A stretch of 13,652 bases of DNA from Desulfobacteraceae bacterium (GCA_029287875.1 JARFQH010000302.1:1-13652), one strand, 5' to 3'. Numbered from the stretch's first letter, positions 1 to 7,140 are shown. The notes: generated by a model from the letters alone, not told the origin. Numbers and translations: made by a program.

Positions 1-74
1 GCAACCGTCATGACATCGCGGATATCCTCCTCATCGTCGATCAGAACGATTTTCCAGGATGAAATGTCGGTCAT
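1..74 (-). CDS. Response regulator receiver domain, N-terminal fragment
   Basis: The first 24 codons of a gene that runs off the left edge. The ATG is at 74, and the visible peptide begins MTDISSWKIVLIDDEED. This is the start of a CheY-like receiver domain: a first beta strand (KIVLI) followed by the acidic cluster DDEED, which in the family binds Mg2+ beside the phosphorylated aspartate. That aspartate and any output domain lie outside the window. The gene follows nrdG on the same strand after 116 bp, so it may be a separate unit. The family assignment is fairly secure from the motif, but the output function cannot be known from this fragment. Confidence 0.75.
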   Translation of the reverse strand, partial: MTDISSWKIVLIDDEEDIRDVMTV

Positions 75-189
75 TGACTGCGCTCCAGAGCGGGACGGGA
101 CTGAATCGACTGCCGGTTGTTTCTCAATAGACGAGAGATAAACCGCCTGTCGACCGTTAGCACATTCAGGGAAAAAACGAAAGTCGTGA

Positions 190-888
190 TTACCGGACCG
201 TACAGTGCTTGACCCACCGTTGCGCCACCGTTTTCATCCGGTGCATTTGTGCGCTTGTGAAGGCCGGCTCGGTAAGTTGAAAAAAAGAGGGGTTCAAGAG
301 GCGTTGACTCTGAAAGGGTTGCAGCACATATCGATCTGCGCCTTCGATCGAGCGCGCGATGGCACCAATGACGGCTTCATCGATGATCGGTCTGACACAG
401 GTGGTTCTGAATTCGTAAGCCGGGGCCGAGGCCATGATGATGCGGATGCTCTCTTTTAGGCTCTCCGGCCCGTCTTCACTCTGAAACACCGGGGCATAAT
501 GCCGGATGTCGCTCTTGATGTCCATCGCCACGTAATCGACCAACCCCTCTGCCACCAGGTGGCGGAGGACGTGGGGCCGACTACCGTTGGTATCCAGCTT
601 GATTGGAAAACCGAGGTTTTTGACGGCTGCGCACACCGCAGGAAGATCGGCCTGAAGGGTGGGCTCGCCGCCGGAGATGACCACTCCATCCAGAAGCGAG
701 CGGCGCGCCTCGAGGAAGGCATAAAACTGATCCGGGGTGAAGGGGGGCTCAGCGGCCGGAACCCCGCGCGCGAGTTCCGGATTGTGGCAGTAAGGGCAAT
801 GGAAATTGCACCCGCTCAGAAACAGCACACAACTGATTCGACCGGGAAAATCGATAAACGAATTTTTCTGCACCCCGCCGATATTCAT
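190..888 (-). CDS. nrdG: Anaerobic ribonucleotide reductase activating protein (radical SAM)
   Basis: A 232-residue radical SAM activase that uses a [4Fe-4S] cluster and S-adenosylmethionine to place the glycyl radical on NrdD. The cluster motif Cys27-x3-Cys31-x2-Cys34 is visible within SGCNFHCPYCHNPEL. It is followed by a glycine-rich SAM-binding stretch, VVISGGEPT. The length fits the longer NrdG type found with the NrdD form seen here (TIGR02495-like) rather than the shorter E. coli type. The ATG at 888 has a GAGGA ribosome binding site about 7 nt upstream. It lies 56 nt after nrdD in the same direction, so the two are very likely co-transcribed from the promoter before nrdD. The assignment is confident because motif and neighbour agree. 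Confidence 0.95.
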   Translation of the reverse strand: MNIGGVQKNSFIDFPGRISCVLFLSGCNFHCPYCHNPELARGVPAAEPPFTPDQFYAFLEARRSLLDGVVISGGEPTLQADLPAVCAAVKNLGFPIKLDTNGSRPHVLRHLVAEGLVDYVAMDIKSDIRHYAPVFQSEDGPESLKESIRIIMASAPAYEFRTTCVRPIIDEAVIGAIARSIEGADRYVLQPFQSQRLLNPSFFQLTEPAFTSAQMHRMKTVAQRWVKHCTVR

Positions 889-944
889 GAAGCGTCCTCA
901 AGTTTCCACCCAGAAATGGCCCTTTCCCGCAATTTCAGCGTCAA

Positions 945-3140
945 TCACGCTGTTAAATGATGGCAGCAGTCCACCAGGGTGCGGTTTTCAACACCGACCT
1001 TTGCTGTCGAGGACGGCACCCGGGCCGTGATCGGTTTCACGCTTTCCGGCAGTTCGGTATGGAAGGTTTTACGGCGGCGGAATTCGGCCTGTTTGCCGTC
1101 ATTCCACTGTTTGATGGGCCTCAGGTACCCGACCACCCGTGAATAGACCTCGGTGGCCGCGTCGCACGATGGGCAGACATCCTGCCGGCCGTTTAAATAT
1201 CCGTGCGAAGGGCAGACGCTGAAAGTCGGCGTGAGAGTGTAATACGGCAGACGGTAACTGCCGGCGATCTTGCGAATCAACCGTTTGAGCACCACCGTGT
1301 CCGCGACCTGCTCTGCCAGGTAGATGTGCAGGACGGTGCCGCCGGTATAACGGGTCTGAAGATCGTCCTGCAGCCGCAGGGTTTCAAACAGATCGTCCGT
1401 ATAGTTGACCGGCAACTGGGTGGAATTGGTATAATAAGGCACCGCTCCGCTGCGAAAATCGGTTTCGTTGGCGCAGATAATATCCGGGTACATTTTCTTG
1501 TCCAGCATCGCCAGCCGGTAGGAAGTCCCTTCAGCCGGCGTGGCCTCCAGGTTGAAAATATCGCCGGTTTCTTCCTGGATCTCGGCCATGTGATCGCGGA
1601 TAAAATCCATTACCTCCAGAGCGAAGGCCTGGCCGTCCGCCGTCGCAATGTCCTGGCCGAAAAAGTTCAGACAGGCCTCGTTCATCCCGACGACACCAAC
1701 GGTCGAAAAGTGGTTTTTCCAATAGAGACCGCTGGCCTTCTTGACATCGCGCAGATAGAACTTTGTGTAAGGATACAGATTGTTTTCGGTAAAACGCTCG
1801 AGAATCTTGCGCTTGATCCTGAGGCTCCCCACGGCCAGCTGCAGCACGTTCCGCAAACAGCCGAAGAAATCCGTTTCATTGTCGGCCGTGTAACCGAGGC
1901 GGGGCAGATTGATGGTCACCACGCCGATCGATCCGGTCAGCGGATTGGCGCCGAAAAGTCCGCCGCCTCTCTTGAGCAGCTCGCGGTTGTCCAGCCGCAG
2001 TCGGCAGCACATGGAACGCGCGTCATCCGGGGACATGTCCGAGTTGACGAAGTTGGAAAAATAAGGAATGCCGTACTTGCCCGTCATTTTCCAGATCGGT
2101 TCCAGGTTGGGGTTGTCCCAATCGAAATCGGCGGTAATGTTGTAAGTGGGGATCGGAAAGGTGAACACCCGGCCCCTGGCATCGCCTTCCATCATTACCT
2201 CGGCGAAGGCCCGGTTGATGAGGTCCATTTCGGGTTGAAAATCCCCATAGGTCTCTTCACGGTGTCGGCCGGCAAGGATCACCGGATGATCCGCCAGGTT
2301 TTTCGGTACATACAGGTCCAGGGTGATATTGGTGAAGGGGGTCTGGAACCCGACCCGCGTCGGGATGTTGATGTTGAAGACAAACTCCTGCAGAGCCTGC
2401 TTGACATCGCGGTAGGACAGGTTGTCGAAACGAACGAAGGGCGCCAGCAGCGTGTCGAAATTCGACAGCGCTTGAGCGCCGGCGGCTTCGCCCTGAAGGG
2501 TGTAGAAAAAATTGACGATCTGCCCCAAGGCGGACCGCAGATGCTTGGGTGGTCCACTTTCGACCTTTCCCTCCACCCCTTTGAACCCGTTCAGCAGCAG
2601 GTCCTTCAGGTCCCAGCCGACACAGTACACCGACAGCAGATTAAGGTCGTGAACATGAAGATCCCCGCGCTTGTGGGCGTCCCTTATTTCGGGCGGGTAG
2701 ATGCGGTTGAGCCAGTACTCGCTGGTGATGTCCGAGGATATGTAGTTGTTGAGGCCCTGCAGAGAATAACTCATGTTGCTGTTTTCTTTGACCTTCCAGT
2801 CGAGCTTGCGAATGTAGTGCTCCACCAGGTCGATGTGCGCCCGTGTGGCGATGTTGCGAATCTGGGCATGCTGCTCGCGATAGATAATGTATGCCTTGGC
2901 GGTCTTGTAGAAGGGGGAGTCGAGCAGGACGCGCTCGACGATGTCCTGGATCTCCTCGACCTCGGGCTCCGGACCGAGCCGCAGTTCATGCGCCAGAGTC
3001 AGAGCGCGCAGGGTCAGCTTGCGGGCTTCGCGTTCTTCGAATTCGCCCGAGGCTTTGCCGGCCTTGGCAATAGCGGCCGTAATTTTAGATGAATCGAATT
3101 CAACAACCCTGTTGTCCCTTTTTTTGATTTTTTCGAACAC
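945..3140 (-). CDS. nrdD: Anaerobic (class III) ribonucleoside-triphosphate reductase
   Basis: Reduces ribonucleoside triphosphates to deoxyribonucleotides by glycyl-radical chemistry under anoxia. I chose the GTG at 3140 (731 residues) because AGAAGGGGG sits just upstream; the in-frame GTG at 3182 and ATG at 3167 have no such site. Order along the protein: an N-terminal ATP-cone (about 1-90), the catalytic barrel with Cys173 in SVYCVGWDL and the Cys378-Cys379 pair in SMCCRLRLD (the expected thiyl-radical region), then a zinc site (Cys643, His646, Cys656, Cys659). The glycyl-radical loop is RVVGYLRP with Gly671. After the usual ending (KTF near 693) there is an extra tail of about 38 residues with a Cys-Cys-His-His cluster. 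The family is certain; the role of the tail is unknown. nrdG lies downstream. Confidence 0.96.
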   Translation of the reverse strand: MFEKIKKRDNRVVEFDSSKITAAIAKAGKASGEFEEREARKLTLRALTLAHELRLGPEPEVEEIQDIVERVLLDSPFYKTAKAYIIYREQHAQIRNIATRAHIDLVEHYIRKLDWKVKENSNMSYSLQGLNNYISSDITSEYWLNRIYPPEIRDAHKRGDLHVHDLNLLSVYCVGWDLKDLLLNGFKGVEGKVESGPPKHLRSALGQIVNFFYTLQGEAAGAQALSNFDTLLAPFVRFDNLSYRDVKQALQEFVFNINIPTRVGFQTPFTNITLDLYVPKNLADHPVILAGRHREETYGDFQPEMDLINRAFAEVMMEGDARGRVFTFPIPTYNITADFDWDNPNLEPIWKMTGKYGIPYFSNFVNSDMSPDDARSMCCRLRLDNRELLKRGGGLFGANPLTGSIGVVTINLPRLGYTADNETDFFGCLRNVLQLAVGSLRIKRKILERFTENNLYPYTKFYLRDVKKASGLYWKNHFSTVGVVGMNEACLNFFGQDIATADGQAFALEVMDFIRDHMAEIQEETGDIFNLEATPAEGTSYRLAMLDKKMYPDIICANETDFRSGAVPYYTNSTQLPVNYTDDLFETLRLQDDLQTRYTGGTVLHIYLAEQVADTVVLKRLIRKIAGSYRLPYYTLTPTFSVCPSHGYLNGRQDVCPSCDAATEVYSRVVGYLRPIKQWNDGKQAEFRRRKTFHTELPESVKPITARVPSSTAKVGVENRTLVDCCHHLTA

Positions 3141-3212
3141 AAATCCCCCTTCTGCTGCAGACCGCATCAGTATATGTGGCACGACGAGATGAAATAATGG
3201 GAATGATGGTTT

Positions 3213-3240
3213 CCGGAATTGAATCCGGCGTTCAATTGAA
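3213..3240 (-). other. Small hairpin and palindrome in the nrdD leader
   Basis: Within the predicted nrdD leader there is a 5-bp stem with a 6-nt loop (3213-3228, arms CCGGA and TCCGG), followed at once by the palindrome TTCAATTGAA (3231-3240). Neither has a U-run, and I recognise no riboswitch class in the leader. They may be incidental. Confidence 0.3.
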
Positions 3241-3297
3241 AGCGACCCCCGGGGATGCGACAGTCGACCGCAAGAACGTCCAGATCGAATGGTAAGG

Positions 3298-3327
3298 ACT
3301 ATATCGCAATATGTTGTATGGTGTCAA
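3298..3327 (-). promoter_or_regulatory. Sigma70-type promoter of nrdDG
   Basis: On the minus strand a perfect -35 TTGACA (3322-3327) is followed after 18 bp by a -10 TATAGT (3298-3303). Transcription would begin near 3291, giving an untranslated leader of about 150 nt before the GTG at 3140. The promoter lies between the end of the ChaN-like gene (3411) and nrdD, so nrdDG should form its own unit. Confidence 0.6.
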
Positions 3328-3350
3328 CAGGAAAATTCAAGATATGGTAT
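3304..3350 (-). promoter_or_regulatory. Tandem NrdR-box-like operator pair
   Basis: Two 16-bp sites, 3304-3319 and 3335-3350, are separated by 15 bp (31 bp start to start, about three helical turns). Compared with the published NrdR consensus ACACWATATATWGTGT, the first matches at 12 and the second at 11 of 16 positions. On the plus strand both contain CAA, AT and GTAT in the same places. The first site fills the spacer between -35 and -10; the second lies just upstream of -35. Known NrdR operators come as such spaced pairs near RNR promoters, so repression by NrdR is a reasonable inference. No nrdR gene is in the window. Confidence 0.5.
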
Positions 3351-3410
3351 CATGATCGACAGCGGCCAAATAGTCCTCCGGTCCCGAAGTCTTGTGAAAG
3401 TAAAGAGGGG

Positions 3411-4298
3411 TCAAGGCATCCGGAGGTTTACGACCGGCGGCGTCACCCAAATGTAGTCGCCGTAGGACAGGTCAACCGTCTCTCCGGCGGGAGCCAGATA
3501 AACGGTTCGATAGGGAGCTCCTGTAAGATTGAAGGCCCGTTCCGGAATACCGAATTTATGGACGATGTGACCGTTGCCGGCCAACACCACCATCAACCGA
3601 TCGTCCAGGTTGCGGGCGATAGAAGCAGCCATGGTGTCTTCCCATACACACTGGGCCTGGTAGAAAAATTCGAAATTGGCTTCGCGATGAAATGCGTGAG
3701 CCTTGAAGATTGTCTCGAGATAAGTCCGATGGGCGGCATTGGACGTGTCGATGTGGGGAGGCAAATCCTGCCGGTCGCAGCCCAGCAGACTGTCGATGCC
3801 GCCGATCCTGACTTTCGGCGGAATGTGGAAGGGGATGTTCAACCCGAAAAGTGGGATGCCCTTTTCCCTGATGACGTCGAGAATCGGTTGGTAGAGGGTA
3901 AAATCGAAGCGCCAATTGGCATACCAGTGGGTTTTTTCGAGAAACGCCTCCTGCGTCAGCTGCCCCGCAGACCATTGATCGAGAACGATCTGGTAGGTAA
4001 AATCGAACATCTCCATCCCGACCGCCACCCGTTGGACCCTCAAGAGGCCCTGGAGGATCTCGAGTTGAATTTCGTGGTGGGCCGTATCGGTGTGAATCTC
4101 GCCGACGTAGACGACCCGGCATCCAGCCAGATCGGCGAGCATCTCGTCAAAGGTCACCGCCGCACCCGTGGCGCCCGAAATGATTTGACCGGCCTCGATA
4201 TAGCGGTCACGGTCTTTTAGAAAGAGTCGCGGGGGCGCAGCGGCGCAGGCAAAGACAAACCCGACCAGACATGTCGCCAGGAATATTTTACTGATCAT
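3411..4298 (-). CDS. ChaN-like (DUF399) lipoprotein
   Basis: A 295-residue predicted lipoprotein of the ChaN / haem-binding uptake family (Tiki-related fold). I chose the ATG at 4298, with AGAAGGA just upstream, over the in-frame GTG at 4319. The N-terminus is a short signal peptide ending in a lipobox-like V-F-A-C, with the lipidated residue at Cys18. Family motifs are clear: VVYVGEIHTD (residues 62-71) followed by paired histidines, an aromatic stretch WYANWRFDF, and a C-terminal VVLAGNGHIVHKFGIP. ChaN proteins are linked to haem or iron handling, but the biochemical role in this lineage is not established. It is upstream of nrdD on the same strand, but nrdD has its own promoter, so a functional link is doubtful. 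Confidence 0.85.
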   Translation of the reverse strand: MISKIFLATCLVGFVFACAAAPPRLFLKDRDRYIEAGQIISGATGAAVTFDEMLADLAGCRVVYVGEIHTDTAHHEIQLEILQGLLRVQRVAVGMEMFDFTYQIVLDQWSAGQLTQEAFLEKTHWYANWRFDFTLYQPILDVIREKGIPLFGLNIPFHIPPKVRIGGIDSLLGCDRQDLPPHIDTSNAAHRTYLETIFKAHAFHREANFEFFYQAQCVWEDTMAASIARNLDDRLMVVLAGNGHIVHKFGIPERAFNLTGAPYRTVYLAPAGETVDLSYGDYIWVTPPVVNLRMP

Positions 4299-4347
4299 TT
4301 GTCCTTCTTTCGGTACCACCTGATAATAATGAGTGCGGTGCGACGGC

Positions 4348-4376
4348 TTGATTTTTTCGTTGCCTGTCTGTAGAAT
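4348..4376 (+). promoter_or_regulatory. Promoter of the 90-residue membrane protein
   Basis: -35 TTGATT (4348-4353), 17-bp spacer, -10 TAGAAT (4371-4376): five of six consensus bases in the -10 and four of six in the -35. The ATG at 4382 begins only 6 bp after the -10, so transcription is expected to start at or next to the start codon. Confidence 0.5.
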
Positions 4377-4381
4377 CCAAT

Positions 4382-4654
4382 ATGCTCTACGATCAGAATC
4401 CGGTCCACCGCAAGCTGATTACACCCTGGTATGACTCCCGTGCGGTCTGCCTCGTGGTGATCCTCTCCATGCTGCTGGTGCTTTTGTTTGCTCTCGTCGG
4501 CGTTTATTTTGCCTGGGAAAATACGCTCTACCGGGAAATGATCTGGCTGCCTGCCTTGCTGGCCCTTTTAAGTGGCATTGTGATTCTGTCAACGACCGTC
4601 CGCTTGGTCAAACGCTGGAAGCATCGCTATGCCAGGAATTGGGAGTACTGGTAG
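4382..4654 (+). CDS. Small two-helix membrane protein, unknown function
   Basis: A 90-residue protein with two strong hydrophobic segments, about residues 21-45 and 53-74. The N-terminus is short and polar (MLYDQNPVHRKL). The C-terminus is short, basic and aromatic, with positive charges just after the second segment (VKRWKHRYARNW), which suggests both ends are cytoplasmic. I do not recognise a family. It is divergent from the ChaN-like gene and converges on the thioredoxin gene with only 10 bp between stop codons. There is no Shine-Dalgarno sequence before the ATG, which fits the leaderless transcript expected from the adjacent promoter. The well-formed membrane topology and the lack of a competing ORF support it as real. 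Confidence 0.75.
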   Translation: MLYDQNPVHRKLITPWYDSRAVCLVVILSMLLVLLFALVGVYFAWENTLYREMIWLPALLALLSGIVILSTTVRLVKRWKHRYARNWEYW

Positions 4655-4664
4655 TACCGTCATG

Positions 4665-5096
4665 TCATGATTCCGGCCCGCCGTGCCCGATGCTCCGGAG
4701 TATCTTGATGAAGGTGTCGGCCGGGATGTAACCGGGCCGGTGACCGAGAACACTCCCGCTTTTCGAGAAAAACCAGTTGTCGGGCAACCCGCGGATTTTG
4801 AAAAGGTTCGACAGCTTCTGTTCCCGGTCCGAGTCGACCTTGACGGCAATAAAATTCTTGTCCAGCAGGTCCACGACGGTTTGATTACGAAACGTCTCTC
4901 TGTCCATGGTATGGCAGTAAGTGCACCAGTCGGCCCAGAAAAAAACGAACACGACTTTCCCCTGAGCTTTGCCAAGCGCCATGCCTTCGTCGAAACTGTG
5001 CCACTTCAGCGGTTTCGATCCGCCTACAACGGCAGGTGGTATCAAGGCTGCAAAGATCCAAACCAGAACAAGGGTTGCAAGAAATCTAATTTTCAC
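4665..5096 (-). CDS. Exported thioredoxin-like protein
   Basis: A 143-residue thioredoxin-fold protein. I chose the GTG at 5096: AGAGGA lies 9 nt upstream, and the protein then begins with a clean signal sequence or anchor (MKIRF followed by a hydrophobic run to about residue 25), placing it outside the inner membrane. A longer in-frame TTG start at 5123 is less likely. The active site is WCTYC (Cys58, Cys61) after FVFFWAD; the loop with the cis-proline is GLPDNWFF (Pro105). It resembles SoxW or DsbD-gamma type thioredoxins that carry electrons in the periplasm. It overlaps the upstream MauE-like gene by 11 bp, which suggests translational coupling and a shared role. The specific substrate is unknown. 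Confidence 0.88.
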   Translation of the reverse strand: MKIRFLATLVLVWIFAALIPPAVVGGSKPLKWHSFDEGMALGKAQGKVVFVFFWADWCTYCHTMDRETFRNQTVVDLLDKNFIAVKVDSDREQKLSNLFKIRGLPDNWFFSKSGSVLGHRPGYIPADTFIKILRSIGHGGPES

Positions 5097-5547
5097 GAAT
5101 ATGGTTCCTCTTGATTTGGCCAAAGGCTAGCCACAATCCGATGGCCAACAGAACGGCGTCACGAAGGATATCTGTCAGGTAATCGGCCCCATTCTCGGTC
5201 GTGGCCACTGAAAAGCATCCGCAGTCGACATCGATTCCACGGATCCAGGTCGACACCAGCGCTGCCATAAAAACGACCATCAAAGCGTTGACGATCAAGA
5301 GACTGCCGTCGACCCAGGCGCCGACGATCAGCAGTACCCCGCAGAGGACCTCAATCCAGGGCAGCAGGACAGCAAGCGGGTTGACAAGCGGTCCGGGCAG
5401 CAGTTGGTAGTTGCCGATGATAGCGGCAAAACCTTGCGGGTCTTCGATCTTGACCCACCCGGCCCACACGAAGACTCCGCCCAGAAAGATGCGGAGCCCC
5501 AAGACGGGCCATTTCCGATAATCTGATGGTAAATGGTTTGGGAGCAT
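5086..5547 (-). CDS. MauE/DoxX family membrane protein
   Basis: A 153-residue integral membrane protein with four likely helices (about 14-31, 56-76, 81-101 and 126-144). It carries the MauE-type motif DCGCF (108-112) after RGID, giving a Cys-Gly-Cys pair on a loop. MauE and related DoxX proteins help maturation or redox transfer across the membrane, often with thioredoxin-like partners. Here the next gene, read in the same direction and overlapping by 11 bp, encodes such a thioredoxin. No methylamine dehydrogenase genes are nearby, so the mau name would mislead. The ATG at 5547 lacks a good Shine-Dalgarno site, but I found no better start. Confidence 0.85.
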   Translation of the reverse strand: MLPNHLPSDYRKWPVLGLRIFLGGVFVWAGWVKIEDPQGFAAIIGNYQLLPGPLVNPLAVLLPWIEVLCGVLLIVGAWVDGSLLIVNALMVVFMAALVSTWIRGIDVDCGCFSVATTENGADYLTDILRDAVLLAIGLWLAFGQIKRNHIREN

Positions 5548-5666
5548 ACTTGGTAAAGCCGTGCCGGCAACCGCCTCAAAAAGATCCGCCGTGCTTTTAT
5601 GTGACTGTTTGCGGCCCTTATTAATTAGCGGCGTGGTGAAAAATCAGCCCCACGAGCGCTTCGCGG

Positions 5667-5680
5667 CCGTTTCGCAACGG
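5667..5680 (-). terminator. Weak hairpin just after proC
   Basis: Three bases after the proC stop codon the minus strand has CCGTT-GCGA-AACGG, a 5-bp stem closed by a GNRA tetraloop. No U-run follows it directly, so it is at best a weak terminator or an RNA-stabilising hairpin. Confidence 0.25.
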
Positions 5681-5683
5681 GTT

Positions 5684-6535
5684 TTATCCGCTCAGTTCCT
5701 GCGCCCTTCGGGTCGCCGAGGCAATTGCCGCGATGATGATGGATTTGAATCCCCTTTTTTCGAAAACATCGATCGCTGCGGCAGTTGTTCCTCCGGGAGA
5801 GGTCACCTTGCGGCGCAGTTCTTCGGGCGGCTCACCGGAGGCTTCCAGAAGTTTGGCGGAACCTCTCAGCGTTGCGGCCGCAAGCGAAGCTGCCGCACCA
5901 GGTTCGAGTCCCATCTGAATTCCGGCCTCGGTCATTGATTCGACCAGGTAAAATACGTAAGCCGGTCCGGACCCGGAGAGGGCCGTGACGGCATCGAGCG
6001 CTTCTTCCTCAAACTCGATGACATCGCCGACCGACTGCAACAGAGTTCGGGTCGCCCGGGCGTCTTCTTCGGTGACAAAACGATTGGGACTCATCCCGGA
6101 GACGGCACTGAGCACCAGGGCCGGTGTATTCGGCATAACCCGGATAATGGGCAGGTTCCGGGCACTTTCCGCATCCAGATGAGGATAGAGGATCTCCTCC
6201 ATTTTGCGGATCGGAAACCCGGCGGCAATGGAAATGACGAGCTTGCGTTCGGGCAACCGGTAGCCTCCCCGACCGGATACGTCTTTGAGAACCGCCGGCA
6301 TATGCTGAGGTTTGACGGCCAGCACCACCATGCGGCAGCTTTTAAAAAGCGTACCGTTGTCATGCAGAACCGTGACACCGTATTTTTTGTTCAGATAATC
6401 GAGCCTCCCCACATCGACATCGGCGACGCTGATCTTGGCGGCCGGCACCAGGCCGGATTGTATCGCCGCACCGATGAGGGCTTCTCCCATGTTGCCGGCG
6501 CCGATAAAACCGATGGTGTAATCGAATTCAGCCAC
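5684..6535 (-). CDS. proC: Pyrroline-5-carboxylate reductase
   Basis: The last step of proline synthesis: NAD(P)H-dependent reduction of 1-pyrroline-5-carboxylate to proline in the cytoplasm. The 283-residue protein has the N-terminal dinucleotide-binding motif GFIGAGNMGEAL (from residue 9), the MPNTPALV motif in the middle, and the C-terminal signatures LSGSGPAYVF and VTSPGGTTAAAI that form the substrate site. Length is normal for the family. The start is a GTG at 6535 with AGAAGGA 8 nt upstream. In many bacteria proC is in one operon with yggT; here the two are divergent across 283 bp, yet still neighbours. Confidence 0.96.
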   Translation of the reverse strand: MAEFDYTIGFIGAGNMGEALIGAAIQSGLVPAAKISVADVDVGRLDYLNKKYGVTVLHDNGTLFKSCRMVVLAVKPQHMPAVLKDVSGRGGYRLPERKLVISIAAGFPIRKMEEILYPHLDAESARNLPIIRVMPNTPALVLSAVSGMSPNRFVTEEDARATRTLLQSVGDVIEFEEEALDAVTALSGSGPAYVFYLVESMTEAGIQMGLEPGAAASLAAATLRGSAKLLEASGEPPEELRRKVTSPGGTTAAAIDVFEKRGFKSIIIAAIASATRRAQELSG

Positions 6536-6621
6536 GGCGAAATTCCTTCTGGCGGTCCTTGCGGCAGCCGCCGGTTTTTCTTTTACCTTTGGACAATAAT
6601 GGTCATGTGTGTTAATATATC

Positions 6622-6633
6622 ACATTTAAATGT
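6622..6633. promoter_or_regulatory. 12-bp palindrome in the proC-yggT intergenic region
   Basis: ACATTTAAATGT is a perfect palindrome in the 283-bp gap between the divergent proC and yggT genes. It sits just upstream of a possible -10 for proC (TATATT, minus strand, 6614-6619), where a repressor or activator could bind. No regulator is identified, and the AT-rich composition makes chance possible. The rest of the gap (6536-6818) holds no gene that I can support. Confidence 0.3.
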
Positions 6634-6693
6634 AACCATAAACTGACCGCTGCCGGGACAAGGTAGCTTCCCGAAACCCGATATGTCAACGCT

Positions 6694-6721
6694 TTTACAC
6701 CGCCATCGGTCATACTAACAT
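6694..6721 (+). promoter_or_regulatory. Possible promoter of the yggT-divIVA run
   Basis: TTTACA (6694-6699), 16-bp spacer, TAACAT (6716-6721): five and four matches of six to the sigma70 consensus. It would give a leader of about 90 nt before yggT, which includes a small GGTCT-CGA-AGACC hairpin. A weak assignment made by eye. Confidence 0.3.
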
Positions 6722-6818
6722 AAATACCCGCTGCGGTCTCGAAGACCTTGACGCGTGTAACAGACACCGGGTGCGCCTGATTCGACACGGCCAGTCAAAA
6801 TAAAGGGCCTGACCACCC

Positions 6819-7118
6819 ATGTATTTCGTCGGCTATTTTATCATGGCAGTTGCCAATGTCCTTCACTATGTTCTCTTTTTTTACATGTGGATCATCATTG
6901 CGCGGGCTGTACTTTCCTGGGTCAGCCCGGATCCTTACAATCCGATCGTCCGCTTTATCTACAAGGTGACCGAACCGGTCATGTATCAGGTCCGATCCCG
7001 GCTACCGGTGAGTTTCGGCGGCATAGATTTCGCGCCGGTGGTGGTGATTCTGATCATCTATTTTCTTCAGATCTTCGTTGTGAACAGCCTCATGAGGTTC
7101 TCCCAATCGTTGCTGTAA
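6819..7118 (+). CDS. YggT family membrane protein
   Basis: A 99-residue protein of the YggT (YlmG) family. It has two hydrophobic regions (about 1-32 and 67-92) joined by a loop with the family signature ARAVLSWVSPDPYNPIVRF. YggT proteins are inner membrane proteins associated with osmotic tolerance and with cell division or envelope functions in several groups; the mechanism is unsettled. It lies 22 bp before divIVA, an arrangement also common in Gram-positive bacteria (ylmG near divIVA), and next to proC. The ATG at 6819 has only an AAAGGG rather far upstream; the next ATG, at codon 9, has no better site. Confidence 0.9.
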   Translation: MYFVGYFIMAVANVLHYVLFFYMWIIIARAVLSWVSPDPYNPIVRFIYKVTEPVMYQVRSRLPVSFGGIDFAPVVVILIIYFLQIFVVNSLMRFSQSLL

Positions 7119-7140
7119 ACAACGCCTGAGGAGGTGACAA

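Noticed and set aside
75..189. T-rich stretch after nrdG as an intrinsic terminator.
   Set aside because: There is a T-run on the minus strand but no stable hairpin in front of it.
1203..3092. A 629-codon open frame on the plus strand.
   Set aside because: It lies wholly antisense to nrdD, whose motifs are unmistakable; its translation has no recognisable domain and looks like the mirror of a GC-rich coding frame.
3141..3291. Cobalamin or other riboswitch before nrdD.
   Set aside because: No recognisable conserved box or multi-helix layout; only one short hairpin and one palindrome.
3255..4220. A 321-codon open frame on the plus strand.
   Set aside because: Antisense to the ChaN-like lipoprotein and running over the nrdD promoter; no family features.
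4645..4657. Hairpin GTACT-GGT-AGTAC between the convergent membrane protein and thioredoxin genes as a terminator.
   Set aside because: Only 5 bp, overlaps the stop codon, and has no U-run on either strand.
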